From Straminergon stramineum (lineage: Eukaryota; Streptophyta; Bryopsida; Hypnales; Calliergonaceae): a stretch of DNA of 64,000 bases. Below are positions 47,144-60,600 of this stretch, one piece after another. The stretch is taken from contig OY987267.1 of NCBI GenBank assembly GCA_963920665.1, forward strand, positions 19,902,001-19,966,000, in the 5' to 3' direction. The notes beneath the pieces were generated by a model. That model did no database searches. It saw nothing but the letters and a program-made list of their open reading frames with translations, and was not told the DNA's origin. Position numbers and translations under genes: made by a program. Numbering within the stretch: the stretch's first letter is position 1; each line of letters starts with the position of its first letter.

Positions 47144-48497
47144 TAAACATGCTGTTTTGGGAACTCCTAGTATATGAATAATCTATGAATATTTAAAATG
47201 TCAAAAATAGGTGTATCTAAAATTGACCCAAGACTCTCGTGAATGGAAGTTATACATTTTAGGTTTGAATTTGTAGGGGTCAGTCATAGAAACAAGTCTC
47301 AATTGAGATAATCACACCTCATTTAGACCTCTTCAAATTCAAGCCTAAAATGTATGACCACTATTCATGAGAATCTAGGTCAGTTCTAGAGACACCTATT
47401 TTCATCAAACAAGTCTCAATTGAGGTAACCACACCTAATTTGGACCCCTACAATTTCAAGCCTAAATTATATTACTACTATTCATGAGAGTCTTAGTTAG
47501 TTCTAGAAACACCAATTTTCAATACTTTGAAAATTCATAGTTTCTTTATATGGTGTCCCAAAAATGCATTCAAAGATAATCTAAAATTACCTTTGGACTA
47601 CCAATAAGACCTTCCAATTTTTTTTTTTCCAATATAAGAATGGAAAGTATGCTGAATTGCTTATTTAGATACATTTAGGAAGCACTTCCATGTACTAGAA
47701 TTGGCCAAACTTCTTCAAATTTTACTAGAATTCCACATGGAAGTATGTAGCATTTGCTAAACAGGGAATTGCAATAATTTGCTAGCATGATTATAAGGAG
47801 AAGTACTTGAAATTTAGTGGGAGAAAGTTTTCAACTTCGAGAAAACTAATTTTTAACATTAGATTTGAACTTTTGGGTTGCTTTGAGTTTGTCACCAAGT
47901 CAAAACTACACCTAAAAATAAGTATATTCTCTCCTTATTTACAAGACAAAGCTACTCCTAATAAAAATATAAACTCTCCCTACTAACATCTATACTTTAA
48001 ATTAGACCGTTTGTTTTGTTTGTAACAATGAGATTTCTAGAAGTGTGTGTCCCTTGGTGACATTCTTGGTACCATTGTAAAGACCTCACGATTGGTGGCA
48101 TAAAAGATATTGAATTTCAAATGCTTATGAATTAAAAAAAATTAAAAAATTACTTTTACTTAATTTTTATTTGGGTTGTGCCAATGGCACAAGACATTCT
48201 AGTGGAAGTGTAAATGTTGGCCCAAGTTGTTTGGATTAAGTTATGATTCCGGAAAACTTGAAATTGTTTTTCCAAAATCAATTTAATCTAAGCCGGGTTG
48301 CCTTGGATGTTGTGTAGTGTGAGTCTTGTTGTGGTCCTTCAAGGTCGTATGCTGAAAAAAAAAAAAAAAAATCAAAAACCACCAAAAAAATTGATTTTCA
48401 AATTCTGTATTAATTAGCCATAAGCTATTGTTCCCTTCTATGCAGTTTCCTTGTCACCCAACTACTAATGAGTGAACAACACTTGGCTTGGCTTTTA

Positions 48498-48685
48498 CAC
48501 TGAATAGGGGTATTAAGGGGACCAAAAAATTAAAGGGAATGATTGTAGAAATTTGTAGATGATTGAAACATGATATACATCCCTTAGACACTTCAATAAC
48601 TACTGATGTACAATAAAGGTAGATATTTATATAGTGTGGAATGTTGATTAATTAGTATGGATCCCCTTAATACCTCTATTTAGTG
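48498..48685. mobile_element. 188-bp MITE with TA target duplication
   Basis: The ends CACTGAATAGGGGTATTAAG and CTTAATACCTCTATTTAGTG form an inverted repeat of about 26 bp with two mismatches. TA flanks both ends (48496-48497, 48686-48687). The empty site is the duplicate copy near 50510 (GGCTTCTAGAACCCC). TA duplication and size fit a Tc1/mariner-derived (Stowaway-like) MITE. Confidence 0.88.
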
Positions 48686-48709
48686 TAGAAACCCAAGTGA
48701 GTTAATCCT

Positions 48710-48921
48710 TGAACACCAGACTGGTGACCGTGGAAATCATCCATTTTGGAACCGTTTGACATCATCTACTTTCAAAAAAACAAAAATACTCATTGGGAGT
48801 CAAACTATTGTAGAAGAACTCCCCTTTCCACCCCTAATTCTGAAGATGAATAGTTGCACTTTTGTCATGTAGAGGAGAATTCCTTGTCATTCATCGGACA
48901 AAAAACATCCGCCGCATTGTT
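48710..48921. mobile_element. About 0.21-kb insertion with 7-8 bp duplication, hAT-like
   Basis: The duplicate copy reads GTGGGTTAAGGTAAGG; here GAGTTAA appears on both sides of about 212 bp (left copy about 48703-48709, right copy about 48922-48928), consistent with a 7-8 bp target duplication. The insert resembles 14885-15080, which lies near the end of the hAT element, so it may be a non-autonomous relative mobilised by hAT transposase. Confidence 0.5.
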
Positions 48922-49138
48922 TAGGAGTTAAGATAAGGTCCTCCAATGAAAAGCAGGGAGGCACACTCCCACTCCCAAGCAGAAAACTAGCCACACCGAA
49001 ACACCCCCATTTTGCAAGCCACCCAAGGCTTTTGGCCCGGCTTCTTAACAAGTTCATCTGTTTTGCAAGATAAGTGGGGCATTTTCGCAAGTTGCCTTAG
49101 ATAAGTCATCCATTTTGTGAGATGGGTGGAGATGCTCT

Positions 49139-50607
49139 AAACTTGTAGTTTTGGGAACACCTGGTGTAAAAATAATCTGTGAATATTTAAAATGTCAAAA
49201 ATAGGTGTATCCAAAATTGCCCCAAGACTCTCATGAATGGAAGTTATACATTTTAGGCTTGAATTTGTAGGGGTCAGTCATAGAAACATGTTTCAATTGA
49301 GATAATCACGCCTCATTTGGACCCCTATAAATTCAAGCCTAAAATGTATTACGACTATTCATGAGAATTTAGTTTAGTTCTAGAGACACCTATTTTCATC
49401 AAATAAGTCTCAAATTGAGGTAACCATACCTAATTTGGACCCCTACAATTTCAAGCCTAAATTATATTAGGACTATTCATGAGAGTCTAGGTCAATTTTA
49501 GAAACACCTATTTTTTGTACTTTGGAAATTCATAGTTTATTTATATGGTGTCCCAAAAATGCATTCAAAGATAATCTAAAATTTCTTTTTGACTACCAAT
49601 AAGACCCTACAATTTTTTTCCCCAATATAAGAATAGAAAGTATGCTGAATTGTTTATTCTCACACAATTAGGAAGGGCTTCCATGTACTAGAATTGGCCA
49701 AACTTCTTCAAAGTTTTCTAGAATTCCACATGGAAGTGTGTAGTATTTACTAAAGGGGGAGTTGCAATAATTTGCTAGCATGATTATAAGGAGAAGTACT
49801 TAAAAAGTATTTGGAGAAAGTTTTCGACTTCTAGAAAACTAATTTATAACATTAGATTTGAACTTTTGGGTTGCTTTGAGATTGACAACAAGTCAAAGCT
49901 ACACCTAAAAATAAGTATTCTCTCCCTACTTACAAGACAAAGCTACTCCAAATAAAAATGTAAACTCTCCCTACTCACATCTATTAATACTTTAAATTAG
50001 GTCGTTTGTTTTGTTTGTAATGGTGAAATCTCTAGACCTATGTGTCCCTTGGTTGTATTCTTGGTACTGTCATAAAGACCTCACGACTTGTGGCATAAAA
50101 GATATTGAATTTCAAATTTCTTATGAATTAAACAAATTAGAAAATTACTTTTACTTTACTTTTATTTGGGTTGTGACAATGGCACAAGACATTCTAGTGG
50201 AAGTGTAAATGTCGGCCCAAGCCGTTTGGATTAAGTTATGATTCCAGAAAACTTAAAATTAGTTTTCCAGAATCAATTTAATTGAAGCTGCGTTGCCTTG
50301 GATGTTGTGTCGTTGTCAGTCTTGTTGTGGTCCTTGAAGATCGTATGCTAAGAAAACCAAAAACCAAACCAAAAGCCAAAAGCCAAAAGCCAAAAGCCAA
50401 AAACCAAAAACCAAAACCACCAAAAAAAATTGGTTTTCTAATTCCGTAATAGACAGCCATGCAGTTTCCTTGTCACCCAACCACCAACGAGTGAACAGCA
50501 CTTGGCTTCTAGAACCCCAGGTGGGTTAAGGTAAGGTACTCCAATGAAAAGCAGGGAGGCACACTCCCACGCCCAAGCAGAAAACCGGCAGCCACACCGA
50601 AACTGTG
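49139..50607. repeat. Segmental duplication, gene-proximal copy
   Basis: Second copy of the block at 47144-48995, ending about 1.1 kb before the ABCG start codon. It contains about five tandem CCAAAAG units at 50362-50410, absent from the first copy. The 5' regulatory region of the gene may therefore include duplicated material. No gene in it. Confidence 0.85.
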
Positions 50608-51692
50608 TTAACCTTCGCAGAACGTGCGTAGTGACTCTCTCCCAAGTCGTCACCTCCAACTCGAACTCCTCCGCCCCTCTACCGTAGACTCTGGCATTCT
50701 AGAACCCGAGCCTCGTAGCTCCACGCCCCAATCCCGCCATGGAACCTTCTGTGGACGGAATCCAATCCAACGAACGAACGAGCTCCGAGCTACTCGCACT
50801 CCGACTGACTGCCACTTGAGTCCCGTCCGCCGTCACGGCAATCAAAAGAAACATCCATATCCATCCATCCATCCATCCCTGCTGTCGAATTTAAATACGG
50901 AGTATTAACTTACATCTTGTCGTCTCGACACTCATCGGCTGCACTCATCAGAGCCTGCAGCGCGCAAGTGAACTTGAGCCCGCAGACAGACAGAACCACA
51001 AGCCGTACGTACAGTACGTCATATATTCCAGGCGCTGAAACCTGCACTTTGTGCCCTTTCCCAGCGATCGCCAGTTGCGTACGACGTGAATCTAGCTTGC
51101 AGCCAGGATCGAGTTGACTAGTTGATCTAGTCTCGATCCTGGCCTGCTGCAGCTGCACGCTGCTTCTCGGATTATCGATCGGAGGTACCGCGTGACTGCC
51201 CTCATTGCTCAGTCAATGCAATTCGGGATGCACTGATCATTTATAAGCTAGTTGGAGTTCTAGCTAGCCTGCATGCAGTACGTGCAGCAGGTCGAGAGGG
51301 ATGCAGGATAGGATCGGATACAAACCGTGGAAATTGAGCCAGCACTTCAATTCTTGCTTGTTGTAGCTCTTGGATACTGCGTTCACTTCCTCCGTTACGT
51401 ATGCTAGCTTGAATTGGCCAAGGAAGGGAGATTGGAGTATGAAAGGCGTTGGGTATCATGGAGGCAGAATCTAGAGCGGAGAGCACGAGGCGGCTGGAAT
51501 TGGCCGATGAGGGTGGTAGTGGTGGTGCATTGATGAGTGCTGACTGAGAGAGAGAGAGAGGAAGAGAGAGAGTTGAGGAGTACCACTGAGGGTTTGTGAG
51601 TTGAGAATTTTGGGTTTTGTGAGTTGGGTTTTTAGTTTTGTTTGGGGTGGTGGTGCATCGTGGGAATTTAAGGCATCCGGTGGGGTGATTCC
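50608..51692 (+). promoter_or_regulatory. Upstream and 5' leader region of the ABCG gene
   Basis: GC content rises compared with the intergenic DNA, as in a promoter or leader. A TATA-like TTTATAAG at 51240-51247 would place transcription start near 51275 and give a leader of about 415 nt. A (GA)n tract at 51546-51572 sits in the proposed leader, a common plant core-promoter or 5' UTR feature. An alternative AT box (TTTAAATA) lies near 50889. Overlapping frames here on both strands are not supported as genes. Confidence 0.45.
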
Positions 51693-54600
51693 ATGGCTTC
51701 GGAGAATTCCAAGCGATCCCCGGGGGATTCTGCACCCCCCGGGGACTCGGACACGATGCACTCGATCGTCGGTTCCAACGATTCCCGTCGCAACGTGGGC
51801 AACAGCATCCGGGGCTTGAGCGCCAATCTGGAAGGGACGTGGGGGCTCATCGGCATGGCGGAAAACCCTTTGGAGAGGGCGTCTTTCGCTCGCCAGGACG
51901 ACGCCATGGACGAAGAGGAGGCACTCAAATGGGCCGCCGTCGAGAGACTGCCCACGTACGACCGATTGCGCACCAGCGTGTTGCACAAAGCCTCCGGGAG
52001 TGCGAGGCAGGTGGACCTACGGGAGCTGACTCCGCTGGAAACCAGCGAGCTGCTCAACAAGCTCATGCTGGAAACGCAGGATGAAAACAACTTCCTCTCG
52101 ATGAAAATGAGAAAGAGACTGGACAAGTAAGTAAGCTGGGCATGGCGCTCACTTCCGCTCCAATCCTCGGGACGCATGGTTCCTACCAGTGATACTTTTT
52201 TATTTGCTATGTCTGCTTTGTTAGTCTTCAATGTCCATGTTCAAACGGTTTTACTGGTCTTACTCTTGGATTCCTCATGTCTGTTTTATTAATCTTCAAA
52301 CTCCATGTCCATGTGGTCTTCTACTTCGATTTGCTATGTCTGCTTTGATAGACTTCAATTCCCCATGTCTGCTTTGAGTTTTGCTAGTCTTACTCTGTGA
52401 TTCGTCATTTCTAATGTGACTTGCTCTGGGCTGACTCTAGAAAAAAAAGGACTTTACTTTGATGAGATTCAGGCTGTTGCAATGTCGAGTGGGCAGGGAA
52501 CAGGGTCTCCTTATATTTGTTTCCCCAAAGTTTCCTTGGTTATAGAATTAATTTGTCATGAGCTTTTTGGTAATGCTCGCACACACCAAGCAGTCTGCTC
52601 ATCTAGATTGTTCTCAGCAATTGTTGTGTGAATTGGTCTTCTGCTGCACTGCCTCGATGAAAATTGCTGGACAAATTTCAGCTATGGCGCTAGTTCCGAA
52701 AAAGGAGTCGTGACCTAGCTGCTTTCACTACAAGCATCGTTCTAACACGGCAGGTCGATGTGTGTTTCAGCGTTGGAATCGAGTTGCCCAAAATTGAAGT
52801 GCGTTATGAAAACCTTTCAGTGGAGGCGGATTGTTACGTTGGAAACCGAGCTCTGCCATCCCTACCGAATGTCGCCCGGAACTTTGTCGAGGTACAGTCA
52901 TCACCATCATCATTCTCATTTTCACCCGAAACACAAAAGTCAGGTTAGGAAACTGGTGAAACAGGAATACATACAAAGCCGTAAACAGGAATTTAACTTG
53001 TGAGCCTTCAACTTTGCAGAGACGCCAATCGCTTCAAACACGAGCAATTTGTGTCTGTAATGATCAAGATTACATAGCTCTGTCACTGTATTCTGACCAT
53101 GGTTGTTGCTTTGCAGAGTGTTTTGGACACAATTCATCTTTCTCTAACCAAGAAGGCGAAGCTGACCATTCTGGATAATGTCAGTGGTATAGTCAAGCCC
53201 AGCAGGTTAGTACTCCAAGTCTTGCAAACTAATCTGGACCAATAGTTTGAATCCCCTAGAATTAGCGCTTGTATTTGGCTCGAATCCATCAAGATAATGA
53301 TAAGAGCTACCCCCTAAAGATTCAAGATGCCTGAAAATGGGGTCTCATGTTGTTTTTCAGCAGTTTTGAGTACGTGGACTTTCTTTTGTCTAATTTTATT
53401 TCTTGAACAGTTCATGCGACGTTCCTCACTGATTGAGATGATATAAAATCTGACACCACGTTTTTGTGGTGACACTCAGGATGACGTTGTTACTGGGGCC
53501 ACCTGGCTCAGGAAAGACGACGCTGCTGTTGGCGCTGGCAGGAAGGCTGGATAAGAACTTGCGAGTCCAAGGGAAGGTGACCCTAAATGGACACACTTAC
53601 AAGGAGTTCGTGCCCCAAAGGACTGCCGCCTACATCAGCCAACGTGACCTTCACGTCGGTGAAATGACTGTCCGGGAAACGCTGGACTTTTCTGCCAAGT
53701 GCCAGGGCACTGGCACCCGCTATGGTGAGTTCCATTGCATCATCAGTAAGAGATTTATCTCAATTGCGTCAAAGTGTCTGCCAGTGCTGACTTACTTTGT
53801 GTCGGTAGAAAGTAGGAGTCAATCTAAAAGCCCATAGCAACTGGTGCTCGTCACTACTGGATCTGTTGGCTTTCGTAACTTGGTAAGCCTTCCTTTGGTC
53901 CTTTTTTGCTTGTTTTTGGAATACAGTTGAAAATCATGTGAGTTGAAGGAGAACTCTACTAGATGGTGAACAGTTAATTCATTTCTCTTCGTGTATTTCC
54001 AACATGACGTCATTTACATCAAATTGGAAAATTTCTGTTTAATTGTCAAAGATTTGTACAATTATGCGAAACTTAAATCTGAACTTATATCTGTGCCCAG
54101 AAAGCCTCTTGTGCGACTCAATTTATTTAAATTGCCTTCCGTGTTTTAATTTTTCCTCAGCTTCGTTATATATATATGACATTGTTATGAACCTCCTGTC
54201 AAGATTGCCTACAGGTCATGCCATTGATCACTTAACTTATCTTGAGCCATGCATGATTCTTCCTTTTTCAGAGCTTTTGGAGGAGGTAACTCGGAGGGAA
54301 AAGCAGGCTGGAATCTACCCTGACGCAGATGTAGATGCGTTCATGAAGGTCGATTGGCTTCACTTACTTTTCTTGGATCAAATTCCCCATCTGCAAGTTC
54401 TTTTCGCTTTTTTTATTTTAGTTGAAACAAATGAAGGGACTTCCATTGAAGGGAGAGAATCAGAGAACAAGCCCACCTCAGCCGCTAAACTGGCCAAGGG
54501 ACGTATTGTAATTTTGAGCTGGGCACGGTCAAAGCCAGGAAATTACGCGTATTTCCTATGTCACCTGACTTAAGAGTTTGTATGTTCATACAGATGGCGA

Positions 54601-57600
54601 TAACAGGAGACAATGAGCACAGTGTTGGCACAGACTACACGTTAAGGGTGAGCCTCTCAATCTGCACAATCAATTCTGTTTAATTTTCTGTTGTAACTCA
54701 CCGTAGAGGAGGCAAGCAACACCACTTCTACTGGGTTCATTCCATGTGCCATGGGTAACCACTAAAAGTTCTTCCTTCACCCCATTTTATGACCAACTAA
54801 GTAACAGTATCCACAAGAAAAATACTTGTTTCTTCAATTGCCAAGTCATTTTTTCATGCTTTCCATTATTTTGGCGACCACTTTCTCTAACAGACCATTC
54901 AATGACATGCTTCCCCTTCATTACTTTTTCTCTAGTTTTCTTCTAATGCGGTTAGCCTCGATCTAAGATTTATGCCAATTTTGTTCCTAGATAATTTGCA
55001 CTTTCTCTGCAAGAGCTTATCTTACTGAATGCTGTTCTTGTAGATATTGGGACTGGACGTGTGCTCTGAGACACTGGTGGGAGACGATATGCGCCGTGGA
55101 ATTTCAGGTGGTCAAAAAAAACGAGTGACCACAGGTAAGAGCAAGCTCTCGAGCAATGATTATGCTAACTAACTCCGATATGTTAATCATGTTATGTCAA
55201 TCATGAAAATTAGCACTGATCGCAAATAGAACAAATCTCAATTAGGGTAGTAATTAAGCTCTCGAATGTAACCATGGACTCCATGCAGGTGAGATGATAG
55301 TCGGTCCCTGCACAGCCCTCTTCATGGACGAAATCTCAACTGGTCTCGACAGCTCCACAACCCTCTCCATCGTGAAGTCCTTGGGCCAGTTCGCACGAGT
55401 AATGGACAGCACAGTGGTCATCTCCCTTCTGCAGCCAGCTCCCGAGATTTTCAATCTGTTCGACGACGTGATCCTGCTGGCGGAGGGACAATGCGTGTAC
55501 CACGGTCCCCGAGAGCAAGTGATGAGCTTCTTCAGCTCCTGTGGCTTCAAGTGCCCGGAGCGCAAAGGCATTGCTGATTTTCTCCAAGAGGTGACCTCGC
55601 CCAAAGACCAGGAGCAGTACTGGTCGGACATCTACGGGCCGTATAGATACGTGTCTGTGCGTGAATTTGTGGAACGGTTCAAGAGATTCGAAGTCGGGGA
55701 TCAAATGTTGAGAGAATTGGAGGTTCCGTTCCCGAAAGAGAGGAGCCACCCGGCGGCTTTGTGTAAAAAGAAATTTGCAGGCACGAAAATAGAGCTCTTC
55801 AAAGCGGTCTTTGGGAAGGAGTATCTGCTCTACAAACGCAACTCCTTCAACACCATCTTCAAAACCTTACAGGTAACAGAGACCCCCGAACTCATGTCAT
55901 TCCTAATCTCAAATGCAAACCGAGTTAGAAAATACCATATTATTTAAGAACAACTACAAAACAAACAGAGCATAGGGATGCTGTTTCAACCTTAGTATTG
56001 GAAACTAGGTTGAAACAACCTCCCGATCTTGTAATTTTACCATTGTTTCAATGGGTGGTTTGCGGTTGTGTTGAAGTAATTATAAAACCGGCTAGCTAAC
56101 AGACAGTGAGTTCCAGACTTTTGGAAAATCAATCGTTTTGAATGCTTTCAACGGTGAAGACCTACGTAAACAAATTGGGAGTAGACACTAAACTCACTTA
56201 TTCACCGTTGATGATTCCCATTGATGCGTTTAATATCTACTTCAAGGTTGCCACTAGACTAATAATATTTACAACTAATTCTTGTTTCAATAAATAAACC
56301 CAAGCTAGCAGAGTTTGCAGTGTTGCCTACAGGGAAATTTTGTGCCATGTGCAGATTCCCCTATTTGCCTCTCTTCCCTGAATCCTAGTTCAAAATCATC
56401 TGAAAACTTCGGATATTCCCATGATTAAATTTTCAAGGAGAATCTCCCTGTGTAAGAAATGTACCAGTTGGCTCTGTCTGTCTGCTAAACATTATCAATC
56501 CCTGTCTGTGGAGGTGTGTTTATCAGCGTTCATCTCCATGACCGTGTTCTTCCGCACGAGACTCGAGCACGAGACCATCGACGACGCCGGCGTCTACTTG
56601 AGTGCCGCGTTCTTCGCGATCGTTTGCATCATGTTCAGCGGCTTCGGCGACCTCGCCATGACGATCACCCGTCTGCCGGTGATCATCAAGCAACGGAACT
56701 TGCTTTTTTTTCCGGCGTGGACGTTCTCGCTCTCCGCCGTGGTGTTGTCCATCCCGGGCTCCCTTCTGGAGGCTGTGGTGTGGGTGAGCATGTCGTACTA
56801 TGTGACGGGATACGCTCCGGCAGTCAGCAGGTTTTTCAAACAGATGCTGCTCTTGTTCACCGTGGAGCAGATGGCGGGGGGCATGTTCCGCTTCCTCGGT
56901 GCATTGTGCAGGTCAGGAATCTCTCTTCACTAACCATAAACCGTACAATACATTCGATTCTCATTAACCGTACTGATTTGTGGTAAGTGTGTAAATACCT
57001 AATCTACAGGCCTGCATTCAGCGTTTTGCAATTGAATTTTAGCTCTTTACCGACTAAATGTGCGTTGTTTTTGATAGCACCGGTGCTAAGCAGTTTTTTC
57101 TAGATTTTCAAATTGAAACCGATTTGTTTTGATGCATATCTTTTGAGACCTGTTGATGTGTGACGGGCACAACGTTTATGTGGAATTAATTACGTACCCC
57201 TGGTGCATGCAGGTCTATGATCCTGGCCGACACCGTGGGCTTTGTCGTCATTCTCATCTTCTTCATGTGCGGCGGGTTTCTTATTGGGAGGCCTGATATC
57301 CCTGCCTGGTGGATCTGGGCGTACTGGCTCTCGCCCATTACTTACGCGCAGCAGGCTATCAGTGTGAACGAGCTTACCAGCAGTCGCTGGCAGCATGTAA
57401 GTTCATCACCTGCAATCAATTGGGGTGCCATTTGCAAAATTACTAAGAAATTTCATTGTCATTCTAAGGCCCCCAAGACTCTTTGCTCCTTTTTTCACAA
57501 TTCAAGGCACAACTCCTAGAGATTTTTTGGTTTTGCATGATGACAGATGTTCTGTGTAATGAAAAGGACCTTGGTAACGTTAATATCTGAATTTCGGTAG

Positions 57601-60600
57601 TTTAAATAGCATGTTTTGAACCGCCTTAGTTGTGATATTCAAGCGCCTTAGAATTAGAGTTTTTGAAACTAGGATTGGTAGCGATTTGAGGTTCAAGCTG
57701 GGCATGTGAAATAGTGATTTCAGCTTCTTGATCTTTAATGGATATTGCTTCAATCTGGTAACCAAATCTCTGATAATCAAATCTCTGATAAATTAACTTC
57801 TGATACCGAAACTCTGTGGGCCTCAATGACAGCTCGGTCCTGGCAGCGGTAACATGACAGTGGGCGAAGCTGCGTTGGTAAGCCGTGGGCAGTATACCGA
57901 GGCCTATTGGTACTGGATCGGCGTCGGTGCACTCTTGGGTTTGGCGATAATATACAACATTGGCTTCACCATTGCCCTCAGTTACATGCCTGGTAACATT
58001 CCCTATATACATTGAACCCGTAGCTACCTCCTTGAACCACAACTAACCACCTTCTTGCTTTCCCAAATTGATGAAATTGATGCAAATCATATATTCGCAC
58101 CAGCATAATACCGAAACCATGCAGAAATTCGAAGCAGGATTAGAGAGTATATCATATTTTGTTGAAGAGAGTAAGGTACTGATGATTGAGATGGCTATGG
58201 CGACGTGCAGCGCTGGGAACTCCGCAAGCTATTCTATCGGAGGAGGACCTGGCCTACAAGGAAGCCACCAAAGGAGGCTCAGGAGCCATGGACGAATTTG
58301 CTTTGTCGTCTTCCTCTCGGAAACATTCCCGTTCTGCATCACGACGATTGTCTTCAGGAAAGGCAGCGAAGAAAGCCTCGTCCTCGTCCAGAGGCCGCGA
58401 ACTCAGCCAACTGAGCCGCAGCCGAAGGTCTAGTGACAGGAATCTGGTGGTGCCCAAGGAACAGAAGGGCATGATCCTTCCGTTCGAACCTCTGTCCATT
58501 TCCTTCGACGACATCAGCTACTTCGTCGACATGCCAGCTGTGAGTATTCCTCTTAGTCCTTGCAATTGAATTTGTTAGCACTGCTCATCACTTGTTGGAA
58601 TCGGGGACATGTGCGACGGAGTTTTAAAACCTTGATTATGTAAAGTGTTACGGATGTAGCAATGGGAACCTATCTTCATTGGAATCCTGTGCCCTCACAT
58701 GCAATTAGCACTAGCTGCTCAACCTGGGAACAATCTTTCAGAACTGAGCCTCTCTCTCGTAGCAATGAGAATTTTCCATTTTATCACCCATACAAGATTA
58801 TCATATCATTGATAACCAATTTAGGTGGGTACGGTACCTTTCGTGAACAGTGCGCCAGAATTCACCCCTACAACAACGTTTGAAGCAACGTCTGAACGAT
58901 GCTGATAACACTAAAACGCAATTCCAAAGTTGACATTTACCGTTGCAGTTACTAAGCGTTTTCCAAAGTGAAAAACGTTGCGTGTTTGCTGAAGTATACC
59001 TGTTCCAATACTAACATATTTGCTGTAAAACGTTGTTAAAGTGTCTTCCGTAACGTTGCTCAACCCTATTCCAAAACATTGCATGTATCTAAAAACGTTC
59101 CTAAACCCTCCAAATTTTCGTAGTGGTTGAGCCTGTTCGTTTAGGGGATCCATTAGACTTGCAAACTCTGTCATGGGGAGCCATGCATTTGACTTTCATC
59201 CGAATATTACGATGATCGCCAGAGGTTTGACTGTCCTTCCGAACGTTCCTGGGATCCCCTGTTGCAGGAAATGAAGCAAGGCGGGGTGGCGGAGAGCAAG
59301 TTGAAGCTGCTGAGCAACATCACGGGGTCCTTCCGACCAGGCGTGTTGACAGCGTTGGTGGGGGTGAGTGGAGCTGGGAAGACGACGCTTATGGACGTGC
59401 TGGCGGGGCGAAAAACAGGAGGTTACATCGAAGGCGACATCCGCATCTCCGGATATCCCAAAGTGCAGAGCACGTTTGCAAGAATTTCTGGATACTGCGA
59501 GCAGAGCGACATTCATTCGCCGCAGCTGGATGTGCGAGAGTCGCTAGTCTACTCGGCATGGCTTCGTCTCTCCCCAGACATCTCCAACGAAGACAAGCTG
59601 GTAAGTATTCCCTCCATGCGTCTCATCCTAGCTGGGAAACACCGTCAGGTAACCACACCTAATTGCAATAGAACACTCTCATAGTTACTGATCAGATTTC
59701 TGAATTCGTTGTGATTTCTAACCACACTTTGATCTTGAGGATCACTTTGTGCTCTTGAAATCTCATTGGTACTATATTGGATTCTCTAGTGGGTTTTAGT
59801 GCAATTGAGAAGAACTAGCTAGCATTACTCCTTCTCTCAACCATGGAGGCATTGCCACTTCATTCAGCTTCGAAATCCAGCAGTGGTGATCGTAATTAGT
59901 GTGGTTCGGTAATTGCCGTGATTCCGTGACTGTGCAGCAATTCGTGGACCAAGTGATGAACCTGGTGGAGTTGAACCCCATAGAGCATGCGTTGGTGGGA
60001 CTGCCCGGCATCACAGGGCTGTCCACAGAGCAAAGGAAGCGTCTCACTATTGCGGTGGAGCTCGTTGCCAATCCTTCCATTATTTTCATGGATGAGCCCA
60101 CGAGTGGGCTGGATGCTCGTGCTGCAGCTATTGTCATGCGAACTGTGCGAAACACGGTGGACACAGGCAGGACTGTTGTGTGCACTATCCATCAACCTAG
60201 CATTGACATTTTCGAAGCTTTCGATGAGGTATGGGCTGGAATTCTTGCTTACCTTCTGATGAATGTACTGGCTCGGAACCGAAGGAGAGGACTGAGGCTT
60301 AAAACTGCATCAAAGCTAGATCACAGTTAATTTGAGGAAGTTCGAGTACCAGGACCTAACTTGAAAAGAGAGCACGAAATACAGGGACAGAGCCTCCAGT
60401 TGCTTGTTTTGCTTAGGAACTTCAAATTGATTCATACATCATATTACTGACAAGAAAAAGGCTGTGTCTTAATGTGCAGTTGTTGCTTCTGAAGCGTGGT
60501 GGACGTGTTATTTACAATGGACCACTGGGGCATAATTCTGATAAGCTCATTGATTACTTCCAGGTATGATTCTGCATATGCAAATAGAAATTTAATAAAT

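Larger units (their letters stand above)
47144..48995. repeat. Segmental duplication, upstream copy
   Basis: Collinear with 49139-50607. Both begin near AATAATCT-TGAATATTTAAAATGTC, pass through GACATTCTAGTGGAAGTGTAAATGT, CAGTTTCCTTGTCACCCAAC and CTCCAATGAAAAGCAGGGAGG, and end near AGCCACACCGAAAC. This copy contains two later insertions (48498-48685 and about 48710-48921) that the other copy lacks, and a poly(A) tract (48355-48372) where the other has a (CCAAAAG)n tract. Within each copy, several stretches starting GTCTCAATTGAG are themselves repeated. No gene. Confidence 0.85.

Noticed and set aside
51241..52231. Minus-strand frames overlapping the ABCG leader and exon 1
   Set aside because: They overlap the conserved exon 1 on the other strand and have no family features.
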